Shown: positions 1-7,399 of the stretch, piece after piece | Layout of the letters: every line of letters begins with the position of its first letter | How positions within the stretch are numbered: position 1 is the first letter of the stretch | Assembly: GCA_910585765.1 (NCBI GenBank) | Contig: CAJUES010000040.1 | Span: 1 to 34,362 of the forward strand | From: an uncultured Lachnospiraceae bacterium | GTDB taxonomy: Bacteria; Bacillota; Clostridia; Lachnospirales; Lachnospiraceae | Length of the DNA: 34,362 nt | Direction: 5' to 3' | The notes under the pieces: model-generated | Databases searched by the model: none | The model's input: the letters and a program-made list of their open reading frames with translations, nothing else | Told to the model about the DNA's origin: nothing | Translations under genes and position numbers: made by a program

Positions 1-2
1 AT

Positions 3-74
3 CCGCAGACGGAGTTTGTGGCGGATTTTATCGACGTGGCGCGGTATGAGGCACTCCGCTGCGTCAAAGAGTAG
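3..74 (+). CDS. 3' end of an unidentified gene (5' part outside window)
   Basis: The frame is open from the window edge and ends in TAG at 72-74. Its last residues read PQTEFVADFIDVARYEALR and then CVKE. This looks like the end of a normal soluble protein, but 23 residues are too few to name a family. A trmR-trhP pair often follows other housekeeping genes, so this may be the original neighbour of trmR, separated from it by the ATPase-nuclease gene; that is inference. Confidence 0.45.
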   Translation, partial: PQTEFVADFIDVARYEALRCVKE

Positions 75-106
75 CTGTGCCTTTTGCAAATCCCTCTGTC
101 GACCCA

Positions 107-135
107 TTGCACATCTCACTCCAATATGCTATCAT
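107..135 (+). promoter_or_regulatory. candidate sigma-A promoter upstream of the DUF1703 ATPase
   Basis: A TTGCAC -35 box (107-112) and a TATCAT -10 box (130-135) are separated by 17 bases. Transcription would start near 142, just ahead of the 151-175 hairpin and about 120 bases before the ATPase start codon. Both boxes are near consensus, but no experiment supports them. Confidence 0.4.
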
Positions 136-150
136 ATAGAAAACATCGAT

Positions 151-180
151 CAGGAGACAGACCATATGTCTCCTGTATTT
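151..180 (+). terminator. hairpin, possible weak terminator or 5' UTR stem
   Basis: A 9-bp stem CAGGAGACA/TGTCTCCTG (151-159 and 167-175) is followed by TATTTATG. The T-run is short, so it may be a weak terminator of the upstream gene or a stem at the start of the ATPase transcript. The palindromic repeat 178-240 begins directly at its tail. Confidence 0.4.
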
Positions 181-240
181 ATGCACACAGGCACCCGGAA
201 GAATGCCGGCAGAGGCTTGCGGGTGCCCGGCGCGCGAGTA
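178..240 (+). repeat. palindromic repeat, copy 1 (terminator-adjacent family)
   Basis: The element starts TTTATGCACACAGGCACCC (178-196) and ends GGGTGCCCGGCGCGCGAGTA (221-240). The GGCACCC and GGGTGCC arms pair to make a hairpin around a variable loop. Copy 2 at 14826-14905 has the same two ends and shares the internal word GGAAGAATG (197-205 here, 14848-14856 there), while the rest of the loop differs. A half copy lies at 19217-19232 on the other strand. Confidence 0.75.
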
Positions 241-263
241 ATGAGATATAGGGGGCTGGCTAT

Positions 264-1964
264 ATGGATCACAGACCGTTACCGATCGGTATCAGTGATT
301 TTGCGGATATGATCAGGAAAGAATTTTACTATATTGATAAGACACTGATGATCAGGGATCTGTTGGACAATAAAGCGAATGTCACACTGTTCACACGTCC
401 GCGCCGTTTCGGAAAGACGCTGAATATGAGTATGCTCAAGTATTTTTTTCAGGACGACAGGGACTGGCAGGGGAATAAGCGGGATTGGTCGTATCTGTTT
501 GAGGGACTTCGGATCATGGATGCCGGAGAACAGTATGTGGCACATATGGGGCAGTACCCCGTGATCTATCTGACATTTAAGGATGCCAAGAGAGAAAATT
601 TCGGGAAGTCTTATCGGCAGATCGAGAGGGTGATCGCAGAGGAGTATGAACGTCACGGCTTTGTCCTTGAGCATCCTGGTTTGGCGGGAAAAAAAGAGCG
701 GTTTTTGGCGCTTATGAAGAGAGAGGGCAGCCAGGAGGACTACGAGGCATCGATCCTGTTCCTCTCACAATGTCTCGAGATCTATTATGGAAAGAAAACG
801 ATCGTACTGGTCGACGAGTATGATGTGGCTCTGGAGAATGCATTTACGTGTGGATTTTATGAGGAGATGGTCAATTTTATCAGGGCGTTGTTCGAGAGCG
901 GACTCAAGGACAACAACAGTCTTGAATTTGCGGCGATCACAGGGTGTCTGCGCGTGTCTAAAGAGAGCATCTTTACAGGACTGAATAACATGAATATCGT
1001 GTCCATCAGGAGCACAAATTTTGACGAGTATTTCGGGTTCCGGGTGTCTGAGGTGGAAGAGATGTGCCATTATTATGATATGGACGAGCAGTATGAGACG
1101 GTCAAGGACTGGTATAACGGGTATACATTTGGTCAGACGGACATTTACAATCCATGGAGTGTGATCCGGTATATATTTGATACACTGCCGAACAAAAACT
1201 GGCTTCCGATGTCCTACTGGGCGAACACATCCTCAAACGAGATCGTGAAAACACTGATCGACCGCGCTGGTGACGAGGACAGGGCGCGGATCGAAATGCT
1301 GCTGGCAGGCGGGACGATCGAGATACAGATCCATGAGGATATCACGTACAACGAGATCTATGAAGCGGGGGACAACCTCTGGAATTTCATGTATTTTACA
1401 GGATATTTTCGAAAAGTAAGGGAATGGATGGATGAAGATATCATTTATACGCAGCTTGCGATACCGAATAAGGAAGTAAGATATATTTTCCATCAGAAAG
1501 TGCAAAAGTGGTTTCGGGACAAACTAAAGGGCAGGGATATGCAGCGTCTTTACAATGCTGTCGTGACGAAAGACTGCGGTGTGATGGCAGATGAGATCAA
1601 CGATATCTTTGAGGAGACGATCAGCTATATGGATCAGAATGAGTACTACTATCATGGGATGATGGCAGGACTTTTGGCGGGCATCAAGGGTTTTGGCATA
1701 CGATCGAACAGGGAAGGCGGAAATGGGCGCAGCGATCTTCTGCTAAAGCCAGTCCGCAGGAGCAGGGAGGCGTTTGTCATAGAGTTCAAGGTCGCGAAGG
1801 ACTTCGGACAGTTGGATGAAAGGGCAGATGAGGCACTGCGGCAGATTGCGGACAGACGGTATGATATGGAACTTAGAAATGATGGCTATAAGTGTATCAG
1901 TTACTATGGCATAGCATTCTGTGGGAAAGAGTGCGTGGTACACTGCAGGCCATGTGCAGCATGA
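264..1964 (+). CDS. AAA ATPase with C-terminal PD-(D/E)XK nuclease domain (DUF1703 type)
   Basis: This 566-residue protein matches the AAA-ATPase-like plus PDDEXK_9 family, common in gut Clostridia and Bacteroidetes and of unknown biological role. The N-terminus PIGISDFADMIRKEFYYIDK is typical. The Walker A loop is RPRRFGKT (about 45-52) and Walker B is VDEYD (183-187). ITGCLRVSKESIFTGLNN (about 230) matches the family's sensor region. A nuclease core with D491, E507 and K509 (SDLLL then IEFK) sits near the C-terminus, so the catalytic residues look intact. The ATG has a GGGGG ribosome site 9 bases upstream. The gene lies between a palindromic repeat (178-240) and trmR, 30 bp before trmR, and looks like accessory cargo. 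Members are often multicopy; mobile or defensive roles have been suggested but not shown here. Confidence 0.85.
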   Translation: MDHRPLPIGISDFADMIRKEFYYIDKTLMIRDLLDNKANVTLFTRPRRFGKTLNMSMLKYFFQDDRDWQGNKRDWSYLFEGLRIMDAGEQYVAHMGQYPVIYLTFKDAKRENFGKSYRQIERVIAEEYERHGFVLEHPGLAGKKERFLALMKREGSQEDYEASILFLSQCLEIYYGKKTIVLVDEYDVALENAFTCGFYEEMVNFIRALFESGLKDNNSLEFAAITGCLRVSKESIFTGLNNMNIVSIRSTNFDEYFGFRVSEVEEMCHYYDMDEQYETVKDWYNGYTFGQTDIYNPWSVIRYIFDTLPNKNWLPMSYWANTSSNEIVKTLIDRAGDEDRARIEMLLAGGTIEIQIHEDITYNEIYEAGDNLWNFMYFTGYFRKVREWMDEDIIYTQLAIPNKEVRYIFHQKVQKWFRDKLKGRDMQRLYNAVVTKDCGVMADEINDIFEETISYMDQNEYYYHGMMAGLLAGIKGFGIRSNREGGNGRSDLLLKPVRRSREAFVIEFKVAKDFGQLDERADEALRQIADRRYDMELRNDGYKCISYYGIAFCGKECVVHCRPCAA

Positions 1965-1994
1965 CGATTAACCAATAGGAGCACTGAACGATTT

Positions 1995-2651
1995 ATGGAG
2001 AGCATGACAGGCGAGAGGATGCTGACGTTTCTGCACTCTTTTGACAGGGAGAAACCGGCTTACTTAAATGAACTGGAGCAGTATTCGAAGGAAACCAATG
2101 TGCCGATCATCCGGCCGCAGATGCAGAGTCTCCTGCGGCTGCTGATCACATGGGGAAGACCGATGCGGATTCTGGAGGTCGGGACGGCGATCGGTTTCTC
2201 CGCGCTGCTGATGAGCGAGTATGCGCCGCTAGGCTGCCGGATCACGACGATTGAAAAGTACGAGAAACGGATACCGCTCGCCAGAGAAAATTTTGAGAAG
2301 GCGGGAAAGGCGGACTGCATCACGCTTTTGGAGGGGGACGCGGCGGAGATCCTGGCGTCGATGAAAGAAGACGGCGCGTACGATTTCGTTTTTATGGATG
2401 CGGCAAAGGGACAGTATATCAATTTCCTGCCGGATATATTGCGGCTTCTGTCTCCGACAGGACTTTTGGTGTCGGACAATATTCTGCAGGATGGGGAGCT
2501 GATCGAGTCGAAGTACGCGGTGATCCGCAGGAACCGCACGATTCATAACAGGATGCGGGAATACCTGTACCAGCTGACGCACTGTGAAGGATTGGAGACG
2601 ACGATACTGCCTGTCGCGGACGGGGTTGCACTGTCTGCGAAGCGGGGATAG
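1995..2651 (+). CDS. trmR: SAM-dependent O-methyltransferase, probable tRNA 5-hydroxyuridine methyltransferase TrmR
   Basis: A 218-residue class I methyltransferase of the O-methyltransferase family 3. The SAM-binding motif LEVGTAIGFSALL is at about 60-72, and the acidic and metal-site region FMDAAKGQY begins at about 133. In Bacillus subtilis the homologue YrrM (TrmR) methylates 5-hydroxyuridine at tRNA position 34 to 5-methoxyuridine, and it is encoded beside the U32 proteins TrhP1/TrhP2. The same arrangement occurs here: a U32-family gene starts 41 bases downstream, which supports the specific assignment over a generic catechol O-methyltransferase. The start follows AGGAG (1977-1981) with a long spacing; ATG 2004 is an alternative. 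No promoter is visible in the 30-bp gap after the ATPase gene, so the two may be co-transcribed. Confidence 0.75.
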   Translation: MESMTGERMLTFLHSFDREKPAYLNELEQYSKETNVPIIRPQMQSLLRLLITWGRPMRILEVGTAIGFSALLMSEYAPLGCRITTIEKYEKRIPLARENFEKAGKADCITLLEGDAAEILASMKEDGAYDFVFMDAAKGQYINFLPDILRLLSPTGLLVSDNILQDGELIESKYAVIRRNRTIHNRMREYLYQLTHCEGLETTILPVADGVALSAKRG

Positions 2652-2691
2652 AGGACGCCGGAGGGAGACTAATATAGGATGGAGGAAAGGA

Positions 2692-3936
2692 ATGGACAAT
2701 AAAAGACCGGGCAGACCGGAGATTCTCGTGCCGGCGAGCAGCCTGGAGGTGTTGAGGACGGCAGTCCTGTTTGGGGCGGATGCTGTATATATCGGAGGCG
2801 AGTCGTTTGGGCTGCGCGCAAAGGCAAAAAATTTTTCGGCGCAGGATATGGCGGAGGGGATCCGGTTTGCGCACGAGCGCGATGTGAAAGTGTACGTGAC
2901 GGCAAATATCCTTGCGCACAATGACGATCTCGAGGGCGCGCGGGCTTACTTTGGCGAGTTAAGGGAGATGGAGCCGGATGCGCTGATCATATCGGATCCC
3001 GGCATGTTCATGATCGCGCGGGAAGTCTGCCCCGAGATAGAGATCCATATTTCCACGCAGGCAAACAACACGAATTATCAGACGTACCGGTTCTGGCACC
3101 AGCAGGGGGCAAAGCGCGTCGTGTCGGCAAGAGAGCTTTCCCTGGCAGAGATCAGACAGATCCGCGACAACATACCGGAGGAGATGGAGATCGAGAGCTT
3201 TATCCACGGCGCGATGTGCATTTCGTATTCCGGGCGGTGTCTGCTGTCCAATTATTTCACCGGAAGGGACGCGAACCAGGGGGCGTGCACGCACCCGTGC
3301 CGATGGAAGTACGCGGTGGTCGAGGAGTCGCGCCCGGGCGAGTATCTCCCCGTGTATGAGAATGAGCGCGGGACGTATATATTTAATTCCAAGGATCTGT
3401 GCATGATCGAATATATCCCTGAGCTTGTGGCGGCGGGGATCGACAGCCTGAAGATCGAGGGGCGCATGAAGACGGCGCTCTATGTGGCGTGCGTGGCGCG
3501 CACGTACAGGAAAGCGATCGACGATCATTTCGAATCGGAGGAGAAATACCGCGGCAATCTGGACTGGTACAGGGCGGAGATCGCAAAGTGCACGTACCGC
3601 CAGTTCACGACAGGGTTTTATTTCGGGAAACCGGACGAAAATACGCAGATCTACGACAGCAGCACGTACGTCAATGAGTATGTATTTCTCGGTATCGTGG
3701 AGTCGGTTGACGAGCGCGGCTATGCGCGGTTTGAGCAGAAGAACAAGTTCTGCGTGGGCGACACGATCGAGCTGATGAAGCCCGACGGGAGCAATATCCG
3801 CACAGCAGTGCTCTCCATGCACAATGATGAGGGGGAGGCGGTCGAGAGCTGTCCGCACGCGAGGCAGATCGTGTACGTGGAGCTGGCAGATAAGCCCGAG
3901 CCGTATGATATCATGCGCGTGGAGGCGGCGAGATAG
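2692..3936 (+). CDS. trhP: U32 family protein, tRNA 5-hydroxyuridine synthesis protein TrhP
   Basis: A 414-residue member of the peptidase U32 family. The hallmark signature ESFIHGAMCISYSGRC is at residues 168-183, followed by the cysteine-containing stretch GACTHPCRWKY. Family proteins of this type (TrhP, formerly YrrN/YrrO or YegQ) use prephenate to hydroxylate U34 of tRNA; the product is then methylated by TrmR, encoded just upstream. B. subtilis has two U32 genes in tandem, whereas here there is one. The start is ATG 2692 behind a strong GGAGG (2681-2685); an open frame extends further upstream into trmR but lacks a ribosome site. A hairpin at 3958-4040 probably ends the transcript. The older name 'collagenase-like peptidase' should be avoided. 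Confidence 0.85.
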   Translation: MDNKRPGRPEILVPASSLEVLRTAVLFGADAVYIGGESFGLRAKAKNFSAQDMAEGIRFAHERDVKVYVTANILAHNDDLEGARAYFGELREMEPDALIISDPGMFMIAREVCPEIEIHISTQANNTNYQTYRFWHQQGAKRVVSARELSLAEIRQIRDNIPEEMEIESFIHGAMCISYSGRCLLSNYFTGRDANQGACTHPCRWKYAVVEESRPGEYLPVYENERGTYIFNSKDLCMIEYIPELVAAGIDSLKIEGRMKTALYVACVARTYRKAIDDHFESEEKYRGNLDWYRAEIAKCTYRQFTTGFYFGKPDENTQIYDSSTYVNEYVFLGIVESVDERGYARFEQKNKFCVGDTIELMKPDGSNIRTAVLSMHNDEGEAVESCPHARQIVYVELADKPEPYDIMRVEAAR

Positions 3937-3957
3937 TGGTATAAAATAACGAAAAAC

Positions 3958-4040
3958 AGGCTTTCCTGGAAAATGCTTCTATGCAAAATGCAGAAAAGGA
4001 AAAAAACGGCAGGATTTTTTCGGGAAAGCCTTGATTTTTT
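3958..4040 (+). terminator. probable terminator of trmR-trhP
   Basis: AGGCTTTCC (3958-3966) is perfectly complementary to GGAAAGCCT (4023-4031), and the run GATTTTTT (4033-4040) follows. The loop is long (about 56 nt). A competing pairing, CGGCA (4007-4011) with TGCCG (4040-4044), is also possible, so two exclusive folds can be drawn. Moderate support only. Confidence 0.4.
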
Positions 4041-4159
4041 GCCGGGAATATATTATTGTATAAAAAGTAAAACGAATCAGGCACAAGCAAGGCATGAATA
4101 TATGAAATGCGGGAACGTAACGATTTATAATTGTATATCATGGTGTTGAGGACAAAGGT

Positions 4160-4199
4160 GTTCCAAAAAAGAAGAATCTCTTTTTTTGGAACTTTTTTT
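4160..4199 (+). terminator. intrinsic terminator or attenuator before glnA
   Basis: The stem GTTCCAAAAAAG pairs with CTTTTTTTGGAAC and is followed by seven T (4193-4199). It lies inside the probable glnA 5' leader, so it could act as an attenuator rather than as the end of an upstream gene. Confidence 0.6.
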
Positions 4200-4305
4200 G
4201 TAGAAAAACAGACGCGGTACTGAGCAAATAGAAAACGACAGGCACAAGTACGCGTTTGAGCAGGTGGCAGCGATAAGCGATCCAATAAAAAGGGAGGAAA
4301 TCAAT

Positions 4306-6417
4306 ATGGGAGAGGCATTAAACGTGGAAAAAATCTTTGGTGAGAAGGTCTTTACGATGGAGAAGATGAGAGAGCGGCTCACCAGAAAGGTATTTCTAGA
4401 AGTAAAGAGGGTCATGGATCACGGCGGCGAGCTCTCCATGGCGACCGCGGATGTCGTGGCAAAGGCGATGAAGGACTGGGCTGTGGAGAACGGTGCGACG
4501 CACTTCACACACTGGTTCCAGCCGCTTACGGGCATCACGGCTGAGAAGCATGACTCCTTCGTGTCACATCCTGACAGCGAGGGAAAAATGCTGATGGAGT
4601 TCTCGGGAAAAGAGCTTATCAAGGGCGAACCGGATGCATCCTCATTCCCGTCAGGAGGACTGCGCGCGACGTTCGAGGCGAGAGGCTACACGGCGTGGGA
4701 CATCACTTCCCCGGCATTTTTGAAGGAATCCGGCTGTGGCGTGATCCTCTGCATCCCGACGGCATTCTGCTCTTACACGGGGGAGGCGCTTGACAAGAAG
4801 ACACCGCTGCTGCGCTCCATGGAGGCGTTGAGCGAGCAGGCGCTGCGCATTGTAAAACTGTTTGGGAACACAGGGGCTACCAAGGTCACGGCTTCCGTCG
4901 GTCCGGAGCAGGAGTACTTCCTCGTAGACAAGGATCTCTATCTGCAGAGAAAGGATCTGATGTTTGCGGGCCGTACCCTTTTTGGCGCGCCGGCTCCGAA
5001 AGGACAGGAGATGGAGGATCACTATTTCGGTGTCATCAAGGAGCGCGTCGGGGCATACATGAAGGATCTCAACGAGGAGCTCTGGAAGCTGGGCGTCACG
5101 GCAAAGACACAGCACAATGAGGTTGCCCCCGCGCAGCATGAGCTTGCGCCGATCTACGAGACGGCGAACATCGCGGTAGATCACAATCAGCTTGTGATGG
5201 AGGCGATGAAGCGCGTCGCGTACAAGCATGACCTGAGATGCCTGCTCCACGAGAAACCCTACGCGGGTGTCAACGGTTCCGGCAAGCACAACAACTGGTC
5301 GATCACGACAGATAACGGCGAAAACATGCTGGATCCGGGGGATACACCGAACAAGAACATTCAGTTCCTGCTGGTGCTGGCATGCATCCTCAGGGCGGTG
5401 GACCGGCATGGCGATCTGCTGCGCCAGTCGGCGTCCGATGTGGGCAATGACCACAGACTCGGCGCGAACGAGGCGCCCCCGGCGATCATCTCCGTATTTC
5501 TCGGGGACCAGCTTGAGGACGTTGTGAGACAGCTGGTGGAGACGGGCGATGCCGCGAAGGTGAAGCAGGGCGGAAGGCTCGAGACAGGTGTTTCCACGCT
5601 TCCTGATTTTGAGAAGGACGCGACGGACAGAAACAGGACTTCGCCGTTTGCATTCACAGGCAACAAGTTTGAGTTCCGCATGGTCGGCTCTGCAGATTCG
5701 ATCGCAAGTCCGAATACGACACTGAATGCGATCGTCGCGGAGGCGTTCTGCGAGACGGCTGACAGACTCGAGAAGGCGGAGGATTTTGACCTCGAGGTGC
5801 ACGATATCATCAAGGAGTACATGACACAGTACCAGAGGATCATCTTTAACGGCGACGGCTACTCGGAAGAGTGGGTTGCGGAGGCGGCAAGGCGCGGTCT
5901 TCCGAACATCAAATCCATGATCGAGGCGGCTTCGACGATCACGACGGACAAGGCGGTGGCACTGTTTGAGAAGTTTGGTATTTTCACCAGGGTGGAGCTT
6001 GAGTCGCGCGAGGAGATCATCTATGAGACGTACGCCAAGACGATCAACATCGAGGCGCTCACGATGATCGATATGGCTGGAAAGGATATCATCCCGGCGG
6101 TGGCTTCCTACGCGGGCGAACTCGCCAACTCTGTGATAGCAGTCAGGGAAGCGGGTGCCAGTGCACAGGCGCAGGCGGAGATGCTGTCGGAGGTAGACGG
6201 ACTGCTGACGGAAGCGAAGAAAGCGCTCAACACGCTCAAGGCGGTGGAGGCGGGAGCCTCCGGGATCCCGGATGTGAAAGAGCGTGCATTCTACTACAAA
6301 GATACCGTCAAGGAGGCTATGGATGCACTGCGCGCGCCGATCGACAAGCTTGAGATGATCGTGGACAGCACGGTCTGGCCGATCCCTACATATGGTGAGC
6401 TGATGTTTGAAGTATAA
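4306..6417 (+). CDS. glnA: glutamine synthetase type III (GlnN family)
   Basis: A 703-residue glutamine synthetase that joins ammonia to glutamate with ATP in the cytoplasm. The length and motifs are those of the type III (GlnN) class, not the roughly 450-residue type I enzyme. Visible blocks are TFEARGYTAWDITSPAF, GPEQEYFLVDKDLY, the metal-binding HNEVAPAQHELAP, the ATP/glutamate loop VNGSGKHNNWS, NDHRLGANEAPPA, and NRTSPFAFTGNKFEFR near the active site. The start is ATG 4306 with GGGAGG 9 bases upstream. The gene is monocistronic between the leader hairpin (4160-4199) and a strong bidirectional terminator (6434-6475). The leader hairpin suggests control by attenuation, which is not shown. 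Neighbouring genes give no further clue. Confidence 0.95.
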   Translation: MGEALNVEKIFGEKVFTMEKMRERLTRKVFLEVKRVMDHGGELSMATADVVAKAMKDWAVENGATHFTHWFQPLTGITAEKHDSFVSHPDSEGKMLMEFSGKELIKGEPDASSFPSGGLRATFEARGYTAWDITSPAFLKESGCGVILCIPTAFCSYTGEALDKKTPLLRSMEALSEQALRIVKLFGNTGATKVTASVGPEQEYFLVDKDLYLQRKDLMFAGRTLFGAPAPKGQEMEDHYFGVIKERVGAYMKDLNEELWKLGVTAKTQHNEVAPAQHELAPIYETANIAVDHNQLVMEAMKRVAYKHDLRCLLHEKPYAGVNGSGKHNNWSITTDNGENMLDPGDTPNKNIQFLLVLACILRAVDRHGDLLRQSASDVGNDHRLGANEAPPAIISVFLGDQLEDVVRQLVETGDAAKVKQGGRLETGVSTLPDFEKDATDRNRTSPFAFTGNKFEFRMVGSADSIASPNTTLNAIVAEAFCETADRLEKAEDFDLEVHDIIKEYMTQYQRIIFNGDGYSEEWVAEAARRGLPNIKSMIEAASTITTDKAVALFEKFGIFTRVELESREEIIYETYAKTINIEALTMIDMAGKDIIPAVASYAGELANSVIAVREAGASAQAQAEMLSEVDGLLTEAKKALNTLKAVEAGASGIPDVKERAFYYKDTVKEAMDALRAPIDKLEMIVDSTVWPIPTYGELMFEV

Positions 6418-6433
6418 AGGACGCTTGAGATAA

Positions 6434-6475
6434 AAAAGTCAAACGGCAGACGGGGGAGTCTGCCGTTTGACTTTT
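6434..6475 (+). terminator. bidirectional intrinsic terminator after glnA
   Basis: A perfect 18-bp stem (6434-6451 with 6458-6475, core GTCAAACGGCAGAC) closes a 6-nt loop. Its outer AAAA/TTTT arms give T-runs on both strands. Confidence 0.9.
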
Positions 6476-6547
6476 GGTCGTAAGAGGTATGAAATGTATC
6501 AACTTGCTGCCTGATAATATCCTCCGAGGGTGTTTGGATGTTAAAAG

Positions 6548-6567
6548 GATAGTTATATTATACTATC
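6548..6567. promoter_or_regulatory. imperfect palindrome, candidate operator
   Basis: GATAGT and ACTATC arms flank the 8-bp core TATATTAT, which holds -10-like words (TATATT, TATACT). A TTGGAT word at 6534-6539 could be a -35 box. A dyad over a -10 region fits a repressor site, for example the YtrA/GntR regulators often tied to ABC exporters, but no such regulator is encoded nearby. Confidence 0.35.
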
Positions 6568-6665
6568 AGGATGATCGTGCCGCAAGAGCCGATTCTTCGC
6601 AAAAAAGGTTCTTTTTTACACGTTTACAGCGCATGTTGCGCGCTGTCACGGCAGCTTACGGGCTC

Positions 6666-6711
6666 AAAAAGACAGCTTACCGCATTGTGATTGCGGCGGC
6701 TGTCTTTTTTT
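6666..6711 (+). terminator. intrinsic terminator upstream of ABC ATPase remnant
   Basis: The stem AAAAAGACAGC pairs with GCTGTCTTTTTT, with an inner CCGC/GCGG pairing. It lies 57 bases before the ATPase start, so it may be a leader attenuator. Confidence 0.75.
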
Positions 6712-6767
6712 CGTATGATGTCTGCAGAGGGAATGAAAAATAAACGGGAGCAGAAAGGAATGCGAAG

Positions 6768-7398
6768 ATGGAACCGGTGATCAAAGTAGAGGGATTAAAG
6801 AAATCTTTTGGGGATGTGAGGGCGGTGGACGACATCAGTTTCGAGGTGGAGCGCGGAGAGTTGTTTGGCTTTCTGGGCATCAACGGCGCGGGTTTCCGGC
6901 GGCCAGAAAAGGAGATGTGAGATTGCAAGGGCGCTTGTCAATGCGCCGGAGATCATGTTTCTGGACGAGCCGACGACGGGGCTTGATCCCGCCACGAGAA
7001 AAAAGGTGTGGGCGTCCCTCGAGCGGCTGCGCAGGGAGGAGAAGATGACCATTTTCCTGACAACGCACTATATGGAGGAGGCTGCGCGGGCGTCGCACAT
7101 AGCCATCATGGATGCGGGTCATTTAAAAGAATACGGAACCCCGTTTTCGCTGAAGGAGAAATACGCGAAGGATCAGCTCAGGCTGTATTCGCGTTCGCCC
7201 GGGTTGGAGGAGCGGCTTGCGGCGCTGCAGGCTGCATACAGGAAGAAAGAGGACTATTTCGTGGTGGCTGTCCCGGAGAGCATGGCGGCGCTTGCGGTTC
7301 TCGACAGTGTGCGGGAGCTGATCGACGGGTTCGAGATGGTGCAGGGTTCCATGGACGATGTTTTTTTGAATGTGACGGGAAAGAAGCTGGAGGGTTGA
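6768..7398 (+). pseudogene. ABC transporter ATP-binding protein, broken by internal deletion and frameshift
   Basis: The first reading frame (ATG 6768) gives a normal ABC start, VIKVEGLKKSFGDVRAVDD then FGFLGINGAG, and reaches the middle of the Walker A loop at about 6890. It then jumps straight into the signature motif SGGQKRRCEIARAL in a different frame. The first frame stops at 6918-6920; the second continues to 7398 with FLDEPTTGLDP (Walker B), the H-loop LTTHYMEEA and a normal C-terminus. The Walker A lysine and KST residues, the Q-loop and the helical domain, about 85-95 codons, are missing. A functional ATPase cannot be made from this sequence. The permease gene begins 2 bases downstream (stop 7398, ATG 7400), so the two formed one operon. 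The ATG at 6865 is out of frame with the N-terminus and is not a credible start. An assembly error cannot be excluded. Confidence 0.85.
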
Positions 7399-7399
7399 G

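Larger units (their letters stand above)
3937..4305 (+). promoter_or_regulatory. glnA leader region with terminator-like hairpin
   Basis: This 369-bp gene-free stretch holds the trhP terminator candidate, AT-rich -10-like words (TATAAA at 4059-4064, TATAAT near 4130), and a strong hairpin with T-run at 4160-4199. It ends with the glnA ribosome site GGGAGG (4292-4297). A terminator-like hairpin about 107 bases before a nitrogen-metabolism gene suggests transcription attenuation. I could not recognise the paired hexaloop hairpins expected for an ANTAR antiterminator site. Confidence 0.4.
6476..6767 (+). other. gene-free stretch between glnA and the broken ABC exporter
   Basis: It contains an imperfect palindrome at 6548-6567 and a second intrinsic terminator at 6666-6711, and it ends with GGGAG/GAAAGGAA ribosome-site material before ATG 6768. 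An 89-codon open frame (6474-6743) runs straight through the terminator and has no ribosome site, so I do not call it. A short leader RNA between the palindrome and the terminator is possible. Confidence 0.5.

Noticed and set aside
6474..6743. 89-codon open frame between glnA and the ABC remnant
   Set aside because: It starts in one terminator hairpin and runs through another (6666-6711), with no ribosome site.
6865..7398. Complete 177-residue ABC ATPase starting at ATG 6865
   Set aside because: That ATG is in a different frame from the normal N-terminus just upstream, no ribosome site precedes it, and Walker A is lost; it is better read as the C-terminal part of a broken gene.
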